Source: Pseudomonas sp. ANT_H4 (GTDB lineage: Bacteria > Pseudomonadota > Gammaproteobacteria > Pseudomonadales > Pseudomonadaceae). Taken from it: DNA of 64,000 nucleotides. The notes under the pieces were generated by a model that ran no database searches, was not told where the DNA came from, and saw only the letters and a list, made by a program, of their open reading frames with translations. The position numbers and the translations under genes are program-made. Every line of letters begins with the position of its first letter. Positions within the stretch are counted from its first letter, which is position 1. This document shows positions 53,601 to 57,591 of the stretch, piece after piece. The stretch lies in assembly GCF_008369295.1 (NCBI RefSeq), contig NZ_VOBG01000005.1:1-64000 (forward strand), read 5' to 3'.

Positions 53601-56464
53601 AGCCGATCGACCAGGCCCTGCGCCAATGGCAGGACGACAGCCTGGCGTTCGGCGACAGCGCCAGTGCCGGGTTGACGGACTTCCCGATGGACTTGATGGT
53701 CACCCTCGAAGACGGTCTGGTGATCGAATACATGTACCTGCAGGAACACTTCAGTGATGCCGTGGTGGAAGGCATTCGCGCCAATATGGAAGGACTGATC
53801 CAGCGCCTGGCCAGCGACGCCGGGCAACGCCTGGGCGCCATCGGTCTGCCTGCCACACCGTCAGCGGTGCAGGCTGCGGCAGCGGTGCGTGAGTCGGGCT
53901 GGGTGCATGAACAGATCAGCCAGTTGGCGGCGGCCCAGGGCGATGCTCCGGCGGTGCTGTTTGCCGAGCGGCGCCTGTCATTTGCCGCGCTGCATACCCG
54001 CGCAAACCGTTTGGCCCGGGCCCTGATCGCCGAGGGCGTGGGCCCGGATGTGCGGGTCGGCGTGGCCTTGCCGCGCAGCGAAACCATGATCGTCGCGCTG
54101 TTGGCGGTGCTCAAGGCCGGTGGCGCGTATGTGCCGCTGGATGCCAGTTATCCACGCGAACGCCTGGCCTACATGATGCAGGACTCGGGTATTGCGCTGC
54201 TGTTGACCGACAGCTTGTTACGTGGGCAGTTGCCGATTCCGGCCAACGTTCATGTACTGGAACTCGACCAACTGACGCTCGATGGTTTACCGGACACTGC
54301 GCCTGCGGTGACGGTGCACGGGGAAAATCTCGCGTACGTGATCTACACCTCCGGTTCCACCGGGCAGCCCAAGGGCGTGGCGGTCAGTCACGGTCCGCTG
54401 GCCATGCACTGCCAGGCCATCGGCGAGCGCTATGAGATGAGCCCGAATGACTGTGAGTTGCACTTTATGTCGTTCGCCTTCGACGGTGCTCACGAGCGCT
54501 GGCTGACCACCTTGACCCATGGTGGCCGGCTGTTGATTCGCGATGACAGCCTGTGGACCCCGGAGCAGACCTACGCGGCCATGCATGAGCATGGCGTGAC
54601 GGTGGCGGCGTTCCCGCCGGTGTACCTGCAACAGCTGGCCGAACAGGCCGAGCGCGATGGCAACCCGCCGCCAGTGCGCATCTACTGCTTCGGTGGCGAT
54701 GCGGTGCCCCAGGCCAGTTTCGACCTGGCCCAGCGCGCCTTGCGCCCGCGGTTCATCATCAATGGCTATGGCCCGACAGAGACGGTGGTGACACCGTTGA
54801 TCTGGAAAGCCGGGCCACAGGACGTTTGCGGCGCCGCCTATGCGCCGATTGGCAGCCGTATCGGCAATCGCAGCGCCCATGTGCTGGACATGGATCTCAA
54901 CCTGTTGCCGAGCGGTCTTGCCGGTGAGTTGTATCTGGGCGGCGAGGGGCTGGCCCGAGGGTATCTGAACCGGCCGGCGATGACCGCCGAGCGCTTTGTT
55001 CCCGATCCTTACAGCCTCGACGGCGCACGCCTGTACCGTTCCGGCGACCTGGTTCGCCAGCGGGCAGACGGTACGACCGATTACCTGGGGCGTATTGACC
55101 AGCAAGTAAAGATCCGTGGTTTCCGTATCGAACTGGGCGAAGTCGAGGCATGCCTCAAAGACAGCGCCGAGGTGCGCGAAGCGGTGGTCATTGCCCGTGA
55201 TGCCGGTAGTGGCAAACAATTGCTGGGTTATGTGATTGCCGCCGACAGCGCGGTCGATCAAGGCCTCGTCCAGCGCCTGCGGGAGCAGTTGCAGCAGACG
55301 CTTCCCGACTACATGGTGCCGACCCACTTGATCCGCCTGGAGCAGTTGCCACTGACACCGAACGGCAAGCTGGATCGCAAGGCCTTGCCGGAGCCGTCCG
55401 CCAATCTCGCCACCGGCGGCTACGTCGCGCCGGTGACCGAGGTGCAAAAGGCCCTGGCGCAACTGTGGCAGACCTTGCTCAAGGTGGAGCGTGTCGGCTT
55501 GGATGACAACTTCTTCGAACTGGGCGGCGACTCGATTCTCAGCCTGCAACTGGTGGCCCGCTCCCGTGTGCTGAAAAACCAGGGGTTCAGCCTCAAGCTG
55601 CGGGACCTGATGCAGAAACCGACCATTGGCGAGTTGACCGCCGATGCTTCGGCCGCTGTGCAACGTTCACCGCTGCTGGTCCTCAGCCCTGCGGTGGCCG
55701 GGCGCTCGCCGCTGTTCTGTGTGCATGCGGGCTTTGGCACGGTGTTCGATTACGAGCCGCTGGCACGGGCACTGTCCGGCCAGCGACAGGTGATCGCCAT
55801 TCAGTCGCGGATGCTGCTTGATCCGCTCTGGCAGGACGCGTCGCTGCACAGCATGGCTCGCGACTACGTCGCTTATCTGCGTCAGCAGCAAGCCGAGGGG
55901 CCTTACCACCTGATCGGCTGGTCACTGGGCGGTACGCTGGCGTCGCTGATGAGCGCAGAGTTGCAACGCCAGGGCCAGACAGTGGAACTGCTGGGTTTGC
56001 TGGATGCGTATGTGCCTGGCGAGCCATCGGTGCCGGTGGATGACTGGCAGGCGGATCTGCGCGAGTTCATCGAAGTGACTCGCTTCGACCTTTCCCGACA
56101 CCTGAAGCTGTCTGGCGCTGAGACTGCGCAAAACCTGCGCCAGCTGTTGGCCGACGCCCTGGCGCGGGAGGGTAGCGATGCGACCCGGCCAGGCTTCGGC
56201 GCCGACGAGTTGGCCCAGGTGTTTACCGTGGCACGACACCTCAAGCAGCGCTCGCTGCAACTGGCGGCGTGCGAGCCGCTCAAGGTTCGTCCCCAGTGTT
56301 GGTGGACGGCAGGTCGCGGCGAAGAGGCGATACGCTTGGCCGGGCAGCTTGAGCAGCCCACCGCCGGTTATCTGCTCGATTGTGGTCACTTTGAAGTGCC
56401 GCGCTCCGAACAATTGTTGGCGTGGCTGGTGGACGTCCTGGCGGAACCGGTTGCGGTCCTTTGA
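35684..56464 (+). CDS. Pyoverdine NRPS, five modules plus thioesterase (PvdD-like terminal synthetase)
   Basis: A 6,926-aa synthetase with modules C-A-T-E, C-A-T-E, C-A-T-E, C-A-T and C-A-T-TE. The start is GTG 35684 with GAGGG ~8 bases upstream. The N-terminus (MQKLIESVAALSAKERKALA) resembles that of PvdD. Codes read by eye are Ser, DGEACGGVT(K), Ser, Ser, DGEACGGVT(K). The repeated second code probably selects hydroxyornithine, because two iron-binding residues are needed and none is otherwise present. The C-terminal thioesterase has GWSLGG (Ser6747), LLDAYVPGE and DCGHFEVP. Serine A domains of modules 1, 3 and 4 are near-identical repeats. Module 4 lacks the epimerase that its carrier motif (GGDSI) and the following condensation domain would lead one to expect. 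It ends 59 bases before an esterase gene and works with NRPS 1 in the cytoplasm. Confidence 0.93.
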   Translation: MQKLIESVAALSAKERKALAILLKQKGINLFGVAPIFKRDADEPLLLSYAQQRQWFLWQLDPDSAAYNLSKALRLIGALDLDALHNSLATLVACHESLRTTFIQDRDQVLQHIGDPVARPLLAEAHEAQWLASGEPGLRALVEAETGASFDLARGPLMRARLLRLAPHQHVLVLTLHHSICDGASLQVMADELVQLYADFSQGRQGSLPPLPVQYADYALWQRHWMEAGERERQLGYWQTQLAGEQPVLELPTDHARPAVQSFAGASVRVELGGRRLEALKRLTQQENVTGFMVLLASFQLLLHRYSGQSDIRVGVPIANRSRSETERLIGFLVNTQVLRAEVDSHATVRHLLQQVRKSALDAQAHQDLPFEQLVDVLQPERSLSRNPLFQVMFNHKAQDPQAASVQLPGLRIEGLEWESPTAQFDLSLNTVEHNGALSAAFIYATDLFDASTVERMAAHWLALLDAMLAAPQQRVDALPMLAASERKVLVEGWNTTATEYPLQQTVQQLIETQVEKTPNAQALAFGEERLSYRQLNERANQLAHYLIEQGVGPDVLVGVAAERSTEMVLALVAILKAGGAYVPLDPDYPQDRLSYMFEDSGVNLLLTQSALLQRLPLTDAMHTVALDQPGDWLAGYSTANPSVSVTGENLAYVIYTSGSTGKPKGAGNRHVALTNRLCWMQQAYGLDASDTVVQKTPFSFDVSVWELFWPLMTGARLVVAAPGDHRDPTKLVELIKREQISTLHFVPSMLQAFLQDESVRSCTSLKRIVCSGEALAVDIQQQVFAKLPNAGLYNLYGPTEAAIDVTYWTCIDEGRDSVPIGQPIANLTTYILDSSLEPLPVGVVGELYLGGIGLARGYHRRPSLTAERFIASPFVAGERLYRSGDLARYRADGVIEYAGRIDHQVKIRGLRIELGEIEARLLEHEAVREAVVLAHDGKRLVGYVVPTQADLLHASDDDQQALRTSLQLHLGLVMPEYMVPAHLLLLEQMPLSPNGKLDRKALPAPDASLQQAAYVAPGTELEQRIATIWQDVLKREQVGITDNFFALGGDSIVSIQVVSRARQAGIILTPKDLFQYQTVQSLARVAQLGSTLHINQAPVTGATPLLPFQQQFFETEIPERQQWNQSLLLKSSQAIDPLRLEQALQALVVHHDALRLNFTPDGQASHARVEQTQPLLWQAEAADEGQLHARCDEAQRSLSLQQGPLLRALLVQMADGSQRLLLAIHHLVVDGVSWRILLEDLQSAYQQLGSASRVKLAPKSSAFKAWAERLEQYAGSDAVQAQLGYWQQTLGNDLIDLPCDNPQGGLQNRHAATVQTRLDPILTRQLLQDAPEAYRTQVNDLLLTALARVICRWAGGASSVIQLEGHGREDLFEQIDLSRTVGWFTSLFPVRLTPAADLEQSLKTIKEQLRGVPEKGLGYGLLRYLGGSDERAAVAQLPIPRITFNYLGQFDGQFDEASLFVPASESSGAEQSIDAPLGNWLTVNGQVYGGELSLEWVYSREMFKDVTVQQLADAYAQELTALISHCSDPAHRGVTPSDFPLAGLSQAQLEVLPFALRDVEDIYPLSPMQQGMLFHSLYEQEGVDYINQLRVDVDGLDSERFQAAWQDTLAAHESLRSAFLWQGVFEQPVQVIARQVELPFVAFDWRGRDDLALALDGAAEEQHKRAFVLDRAPLLRLCLIQTGDARHHLIFTNHHILLDGWSNAQLFGEVLQRYAGQEVAQSAGRYRDYIAWLKGRDSAASESFWTEQLAALDAPTRLAQSLASGDAGAKGHGELVHVLDAAATQRLNTFAREQKVTLNTLVQSAWLLLLQRYTGQSTVAFGATVSGRPSALQGIEQQIGLFINTLPVIAGSEAQQTVGQWLQAVQALNLSLREQEHTPLFDIQRWAGQGGEALFDSILVFENYPLSDALQQAQTSGPRFGEVLTLEQTSYPLTLGINLDETLTLHYGYALQSFSAPVIARINAQLLHLLEQFRQSAQRPTGALDLLTASEWDHLRASNTPQPYTLQPFVHQRIAAQAPDSVALIVDGQTLSYGQLDSRANRLAHALMAEGVGPEVRVAVAMPRSENLMVALLAVLKAGGAYVPLDATYPQERLAYLMQDSGVALLLTASSLIGQLPNVAGLQALELDLMDFNHWPATAPVVDLHPDNLAYVIYTSGSTGQPKGVSVAHGPLSMHCQAIGERYAMTPADCELHFMSFAFDGAHERWLTSLTHGGSLLLRDDSLWTPEQTYAAMHQYGVTVAAFPPVYLQQLAEHAERDGNPPPVRIYCFGGDAVPQASFELAKRALRPQHIINGYGPTETVVTPLIWKAGPELQCGAAYAPIGSRIGDRSTYVLDDQLNPLSQGLCGELYLGGEGLARGYLNRPAMTAERFVPDPFGAPGGRFYRSGDLVRQRADGTTDYIGRIDHQVKIRGFRVELGEIEARLQDNPAVREAVVVAQPGLSGQQLVAYVVPSDLALLQDDRQPAAIKAQLKRVLPGYMVPAHLLLLSALPLTPNGKLDRKALPKPEAGASQVDYQAPQSELEQRIAVIWQEVLRLDQVGLNDNFFELGGDSIISIQVVSRARVAGIHFTPKDLFQHQTVQSLALVARTDSQRVQIDQGPVSGETPLLPVQQVFFELAIPERSHWNQSVLLKPVTALDAGRLEQALQALVSHHDALRMAFSEDATARYLTPAQLHATALLWQVPVADAQALETLSEQAQRSLDLASGVVIRAVLATLGDGSQRLLVAIHHLVVDGVSWRILLEDLQSAYRQLDAGQPLQLPAKTSAFKTWAERLHDHARSPALQDELRFWQAHLAGAVAHLPCDHPKGGLQSRHVLTVHTRLDSNQTRQLLQVAPAAYRTQVNDLLLTALARVICRWTGQASTLIQMEGHGREELFDEIDLTRTVGWFTSLFPVNLAPAAGLGDSVKAIKEQLRSIPQKGIGFGALRYLGNEDAQQVLRGLPTPRITFNYLGQFDGSFDEVDGALFVPSAENAGAEHSLDAPLGNWLTLNGQVYAGELSLDWRFSAQMFDTASIQRLADDLQQELAALIEHCTQALGVTPSDFPLARLSQAQLDALPMAVANIEDVYPLSPMQQGMLFHTLYEQDSADYINQMRLDVGGLDPQRLRQAWQAALDAHDSLRSGFVWQGELAQPVQVVFKHVELPYALHDWQDRKDLPAALDQLADQQRQQGFELAQAPLLNLQLVRIGDTRHHLIFTSHHLLMDGWSSSQLLGEVLQRYSGQAPANQPGRYRDYIGWLQAQDSGVSQQFWREQLAPLSEPTRLAEALAHDKHATVSASGYADHFLTLDRQQTQHLGDFARANKVTLNTLVQAAWLLLLQRHIGQSAVAFGATVSGRPAQLKGVEQQIGLFINTLPVIASPMPEQSVAQWLQVVQAQNLALREHEHTPLFDIQRWAGQGGAALFDNILVFENYPVSEALQQGEPDELNFGAVHSHERTNYPLTLMVNVGEQLAFQFSYIEAKFNGAAIVELAACLETLLARLAESAERALGEIDLLPVAQRQAVVTSWNNTATEYPLQQTVQQLIETQVEKTPDVQALAFGEECLSYRQLNERANQLAHYLIEQGVGPDVLVGVAAERSTEMVLALVAILKAGGAYVPLDPDYPQDRLSYMFEDSGVNLLLTQTALLQRLPLTDAMHTVALDQPGDWLAGYSTVNPSVSVTGENLAYVIYTSGSTGKPKGAGNRQVALTNRLCWMQQAYGLDASDSVVQKTPFSFDVSVWEFFWPLMTGARLVVAAPGDHRDPAKLVELINREQISTLHFVPSMLQAFLQDESVHSCTSLKRIVCSGEALAVDIQQQVFAKLPNAGLYNLYGPTEAAIDVTYWTCTDEGRDSVPIGQPIANLATYILDSSLEPLPVGVVGELYLGGIGLARGYHRRPSLTAERFIASPFVAGERLYRTGDLARYRADGVIEYGGRIDHQVKIRGLRIELGEIEARLLEHEAVREAVVLAQDGPAGKRLVGYVVPVDADLCQTDYLALLKTYLLQELPEYMVPASILLLEQMPLSPNGKLARNLLPLPEAVQAQSYVAPVNDVEATLVAIWQTVLGLAQVGVTDNFFALGGDSIVSIQVVSRARQAGIRFTPKDLFQHPTVQGLATVAKTGVSALVIDQSPVTGETLLLAMQQTFFEQAIPEQHHWNQSVLLTPRQALDGSALEQALNAVCAHHDALRLRFTEQASGWTARFGEVQAQAQRVWQVSLEHAEDLAVYGLEAQRSLNLQDGQLLRALLATLADGSQRLLLIIHHLVVDGVSWRILLEDLQVAYQQAQTGQPVRLPAKSSAIKHWAEHLQAYARSEVVQQELPFWQAQLQAGSELPCDHSDASLENRHAVTIQTQLDATLTRQLLQQAPAAYRTQVNDLLLTALARVISRWTGQSASSIALEGHGREDLFEDLDLTRTVGWFTSLFPVRLHTQDDLGASIKAIKEQLRAIPHKGIGFGALRYLGDEASKAALSALAMPRITFNYLGQFDSQFDDAALFVPASESAGAEQSAAANLANWLTLNSQVYGGELSLSWTFSQKMFDSQTIQALADDYAQELSALIAHCCDGVHGAVTPSDFPLAGLSQEQLDSLPLPASAVADIYPLSPMQHGMLFHSLYEQASGAYINQLRVDVDGLQVETFRAAWQAALDEHDILRSGFLWQGSFERPVQVVHKHVSVPLSVLDWQSRTDLDQALDALALGEREQPFDLQQPGLLRLTLVRTGEDRYHLIYSNHHILLDGWSNAQLFGEVLQRYTGEAVAPFAGRYHDYIAWLQRQDRAVSEAFWKQQLAQLNEPTRLAHSVSHGVESLGSGHAEQVRVLDRSFTQQLGEFARQQKVTLNTLVQGAWLLLLQRYTGQDAVAFGATVSGRPAELPGVEQQIGLFINTLPVVASPRPEQRLGEWLEQLQAQNFALREQEHTPLFDIQRWAGQGGEALFDNILVFENYPVSEALEQGATGGLRFGTVANHEQTNYPLTVLVNMGERLSLHFSFDLGSFSEGAIEQIATGMIHLLGCLEADTLLGDIDLLPVAERQRLIEGWNTTTTTEYPLQQTVQQLIETQVEKTPDAPALAFGEERLSYRQLNDRANQLAHYLIEQGVGRDVLVGVAAERSTEMVLALVAILKAGGAYVPLDPDYPQDRLSYMFEDSGVNLLLTQTALLQRLPLTDAMHTVALDQPGDWLAGYSTTNPSVGVTGENLAYVIYTSGSTGKPKGAGNRHVALTNRLCWMQQAYGLAASDTVVQKTPFSFDVSVWEFFWPLMTGARLVVAAPGDHRDPAKLVALINREQISTLHFVPSMLQAFLQDESVHSCTSLKRIVCSGEALAVDIQQQVFAKLPNAGLYNLYGPTEAAIDVTYWTCTDEGRDSVPIGQPIANLATYILDSSLEPLPVGVVGELYLGGIGLARGYHRRPSLTAERFIACPFVAGERLYRTGDLARYRADGVIEYAGRIDHQVKIRGLRIELGEIEARLLEHEAVREAVVLARDGKQLVGYVVLEPSVDADWRHILTEHLHACLPDYMVPSQWVALEHLPLSANGKLDRKALPAPDQVQEAYVAPSTAAEQALVAIWQGVLGREQVGVTDNFFALGGDSIVSIQVVSRAREAGLGLSPKDLFQHPNIRALALRVVNLDGAEPEPEHVADQVLHSLSPEQVQALPIPMAQVQSLYPLSPMQQGMLFLGLNAPDAELYVNQLSLPVKGLQVERFKRAWEVAFARHPILRTGFVWQDLEQPLQFVMDHLEVPLRELDWRDEVEPERRVQALAASERVQGFDLNQPPLQRIILVRLDDQRHQLIWTYHHILIDGWSISQLIGEVLAEYSGQALAPALPYENYISWLQRQDAQAGEQFWRQQLAVLDQPTYLADTVAAVRQGKGHKALYSRFDSATTEGFKGFAQSQKVTLNTLVQAAWLLLLSRYSGQRSVAFGATVSGRAASLPGSERILGLFINTLPVIQEITPHHCVGDWLRQLQAYNLDMREREYTPLADIQRWAGKAGQALFDSIIVFENQPIDQALRQWQDDSLAFGDSASAGLTDFPMDLMVTLEDGLVIEYMYLQEHFSDAVVEGIRANMEGLIQRLASDAGQRLGAIGLPATPSAVQAAAAVRESGWVHEQISQLAAAQGDAPAVLFAERRLSFAALHTRANRLARALIAEGVGPDVRVGVALPRSETMIVALLAVLKAGGAYVPLDASYPRERLAYMMQDSGIALLLTDSLLRGQLPIPANVHVLELDQLTLDGLPDTAPAVTVHGENLAYVIYTSGSTGQPKGVAVSHGPLAMHCQAIGERYEMSPNDCELHFMSFAFDGAHERWLTTLTHGGRLLIRDDSLWTPEQTYAAMHEHGVTVAAFPPVYLQQLAEQAERDGNPPPVRIYCFGGDAVPQASFDLAQRALRPRFIINGYGPTETVVTPLIWKAGPQDVCGAAYAPIGSRIGNRSAHVLDMDLNLLPSGLAGELYLGGEGLARGYLNRPAMTAERFVPDPYSLDGARLYRSGDLVRQRADGTTDYLGRIDQQVKIRGFRIELGEVEACLKDSAEVREAVVIARDAGSGKQLLGYVIAADSAVDQGLVQRLREQLQQTLPDYMVPTHLIRLEQLPLTPNGKLDRKALPEPSANLATGGYVAPVTEVQKALAQLWQTLLKVERVGLDDNFFELGGDSILSLQLVARSRVLKNQGFSLKLRDLMQKPTIGELTADASAAVQRSPLLVLSPAVAGRSPLFCVHAGFGTVFDYEPLARALSGQRQVIAIQSRMLLDPLWQDASLHSMARDYVAYLRQQQAEGPYHLIGWSLGGTLASLMSAELQRQGQTVELLGLLDAYVPGEPSVPVDDWQADLREFIEVTRFDLSRHLKLSGAETAQNLRQLLADALAREGSDATRPGFGADELAQVFTVARHLKQRSLQLAACEPLKVRPQCWWTAGRGEEAIRLAGQLEQPTAGYLLDCGHFEVPRSEQLLAWLVDVLAEPVAVL
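35821..40330 (+). other. NRPS 2 module 1: C(LCL)-A(Ser)-T-E
   Basis: C: SYAQQRQWFLWQLDP with an atypical core HHSICDGAS near 36210 (Ala-Ser instead of Trp-Ser after DG; catalytic His and Asp kept). A: YTSGSTGKPKG near 37650, serine code D-V-W-H-V-S-L-I-D. T: GGDSIVSIQ near 38830. E: HHLVVDGVSW near 39360. Adds D-Ser. Confidence 0.88.
37161..38522 (+). repeat. Serine A-domain repeat, copy 1 of 3
   Basis: About 1.36 kb of near-identical DNA shared with 46202-47572 and 50711-52075. It begins at the start of the adenylation domain (AATACCCGTTGCAGCAAACG) and ends near LVGYVV, before the A-domain tail. The flanking C and T sequences are clearly less alike, so the repeat covers just the substrate-selecting core. 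Confidence 0.9.
40370..44850 (+). other. NRPS 2 module 2: C(DCL)-A(inferred OHOrn)-T-E
   Basis: C: YPLSPMQQGMLF and HHILLDGW near 40770. A: YTSGSTGQPKG near 42150, pocket D-G-E-A-C-G-G-V-T from FDGAHER, VAAFPPVYL, YCFGGDA and NGYGPTETVVT. T: GGDSIISIQ near 43335. E: HHLVVDGVSW near 43875. The hydroxyornithine assignment rests on siderophore logic, not on certain knowledge of the code. Confidence 0.7.
41750..42990 (+). repeat. Hydroxyornithine-type A-domain repeat, copy 1 of 2
   Basis: Closely similar to 53930-55170, with long shared blocks such as HFMSFAFDGAHERWLT, VTVAAFPPVYLQQLAE and PVRIYCFGGDAVPQASF. Identity is high but lower than among the serine repeats, so the duplication or conversion is older. 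Confidence 0.8.
44880..49370 (+). other. NRPS 2 module 3: C(DCL)-A(Ser)-T-E
   Basis: C: YPLSPMQQGMLF and HHLLMDGW near 45280. A: YTSGSTGKPKG near 46690 with the serine code. T: GGDSIVSIQ near 47860. E: HHLVVDGVSW near 48400. Adds D-Ser. Confidence 0.87.
46202..47572 (+). repeat. Serine A-domain repeat, copy 2 of 3
   Basis: Near-identical to copies 1 and 3. It carries a 9-base insertion near its 3' end (encoding Gly-Pro-Ala in AQDGPAGKRLVG), absent from the other two copies. Copies 2 and 3 share some silent changes, such as GTGTTTGCCAAGCTG, so they look most recently homogenised. Confidence 0.9.
49404..52465 (+). other. NRPS 2 module 4: C(DCL)-A(Ser)-T, epimerase absent
   Basis: C: YPLSPMQHGMLF (His for Gln) and HHILLDGW near 49805. 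A: YTSGSTGKPKG near 51205 with the serine code. T: GGDSIVSIQ near 52355. Only ~230 bases separate this carrier motif from the next condensation core, against ~1,540 in modules 1-3, so no E domain fits. Confidence 0.85.
50711..52075 (+). repeat. Serine A-domain repeat, copy 3 of 3
   Basis: Near-identical to copies 1 and 2, with one extra Thr codon at its 5' end (TTTTEYPLQQ against TATEYPLQQ). It lies one module (about 4.5 kb) after copy 2. Confidence 0.9.
52582..56464 (+). other. NRPS 2 module 5: C-A(inferred OHOrn)-T-TE
   Basis: C: YPLSPMQQGMLF and HHILIDGW near 52975. A: YTSGSTGQPKG near 54340 with the same nine pocket residues as module 2. T: GGDSILSLQLV near 55530. TE: FCVHAGFGTVF, GWSLGG near 55920 and a final GHFEVP. 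A C-terminal hydroxyornithine would fit release as a cyclic hydroxamate. Confidence 0.75.
53930..55170 (+). repeat. Hydroxyornithine-type A-domain repeat, copy 2 of 2
   Basis: Partner of 41750-42990; all nine visible pocket residues are the same in the two copies. Confidence 0.8.
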
Positions 56465-56479
56465 AACCCTGAATACACA

Positions 56480-56505
56480 CCGGGCGAGACCTCAGGTCTG
56501 CCCGG
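56480..56505 (+). other. Hairpin between NRPS 2 and the esterase gene
   Basis: CCGGGC (56480-56485) pairs with GCCCGG (56500-56505), and AGACC (56487-56491) with GGTCT (56495-56499), with one bulged G and a TCA loop. No T-run follows, so it is not a normal terminator. It may stabilise the giant NRPS mRNA or reduce read-through into the esterase gene. Confidence 0.5.
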
Positions 56506-56523
56506 TACTACAGAGTGCCTTGT

Positions 56524-57489
56524 ATGTCATTGAATCCTGATATTGCTGCTTTTCTTGAACTGGTGGGCAGCGGCCGGGCCACGGGGAAAAACCTGGCCAT
56601 GCATCAACTGTCGCCGCAGCAGGCCCGCGAACAATTTGACCTGTCGTCGCAAATGATGGACGCCGGCGCCGCCGACCTGGAGCAGGTGGACAGCCTCGAT
56701 ATCCTGAGCCGCGACGGCCAGCCACTGCCGGCCCGTCTGTACAGCGCCAGCCGCCTTGATCTTGCCGCGCCGGCCCCGGCGTTGTTGTACTTGCATGGCG
56801 GCGGCTATGTGGTGGGCAGCCTCAACTCCCATGATTCGTTGTGCCGGGCCTTGGCCGAAAGTGCCGGCTGCGCGGTGTTGTCGGTGGCGTATCGACTGGC
56901 GCCGCAGTGGCGTTTTCCCACGTCGGCCGAGGACGCCGAAGATGCCTGGCACTGGCTGGTGGAAGAGGGCACCGGGCTGGGTATCGATACGCAGCGATTG
57001 GCGCTGGCTGGCGACAGCGTGGGCGGCAGTCTGGTGGCAGTGTTGGCGGCGCAACTGGCCCGTAATAGTGCGCCGGTTCAGCCGCGTTTGCAGGTGCTGA
57101 TCTATCCGGTGACGGATGCCAGCCGCAGCACTGCTTCCCTGAAGCGGTATGCCTCCGGGTATTTGCTGGAGAAGGACACGTTGGAATGGTTCTACGGGTT
57201 GTATCAGCGGGAGCTGGCTGACCGTCAGGACCCTCGTTTTTCGCCGCTGTTGGGCGCGGTGCCCGAGGGGCTGGCGCCGACCTTGATGATCCTTGGCGAA
57301 TGCGATCCCTTGCATGACGAGTGTTTGGCGTATGTGGTGCATTTGCGTGAGGCGGGGACGACGGTGAACGTAACGGTTTACCCCGGCATGACCCATGACT
57401 TTTTGCGCATGGGCGCGATTATTGATGAGGCTGAAGAAGCGCAGCAGGAGATTGGAGGTGCTTTGCGCCAGGTGTTTGGTTTGGGTTGA
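56524..57489 (+). CDS. Alpha/beta hydrolase of the hormone-sensitive lipase (HSL) family
   Basis: A 321-aa esterase/deacylase. HGGGYVVGS gives the oxyanion hole, YRLAPQWRFP is the typical HSL signature, GDSVGGSL holds the nucleophile (Ser165), ECDPLHDE the acid and GMTHDF the His. No signal peptide is seen, so it should be cytoplasmic. The start is ATG 56524 (MSLNPDIAAF) with no strong Shine-Dalgarno; GTG 56515 is the alternative. It follows the terminal NRPS after 59 bases on the same strand and is closed by a strong terminator, so it is probably part of the pyoverdine transcript. A role in trimming an acyl group or clearing mis-loaded intermediates is only inference. Confidence 0.88.
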   Translation: MSLNPDIAAFLELVGSGRATGKNLAMHQLSPQQAREQFDLSSQMMDAGAADLEQVDSLDILSRDGQPLPARLYSASRLDLAAPAPALLYLHGGGYVVGSLNSHDSLCRALAESAGCAVLSVAYRLAPQWRFPTSAEDAEDAWHWLVEEGTGLGIDTQRLALAGDSVGGSLVAVLAAQLARNSAPVQPRLQVLIYPVTDASRSTASLKRYASGYLLEKDTLEWFYGLYQRELADRQDPRFSPLLGAVPEGLAPTLMILGECDPLHDECLAYVVHLREAGTTVNVTVYPGMTHDFLRMGAIIDEAEEAQQEIGGALRQVFGLG

Positions 57490-57515
57490 TTTTTGGCGGC
57501 CGTTTAGCACAAACG

Positions 57516-57550
57516 AAAAAAGCGCATCAGCCGGGCTGATGCGCTTTTTT
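57516..57550. terminator. Bidirectional Rho-independent terminator between the esterase gene and fpvA
   Basis: A perfect 16-bp stem, AAAAAAGCGCATCAGC (57516-57531) and GCTGATGCGCTTTTTT (57535-57550), with a 3-base loop. The A-run and T-run make it work in both directions, ending the NRPS/esterase transcript and the convergent fpvA transcript. Confidence 0.95.
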
Positions 57551-57591
57551 CATGGGCGCTCGTTCCACAAGGAACGAGGCCCGAGGATGGA

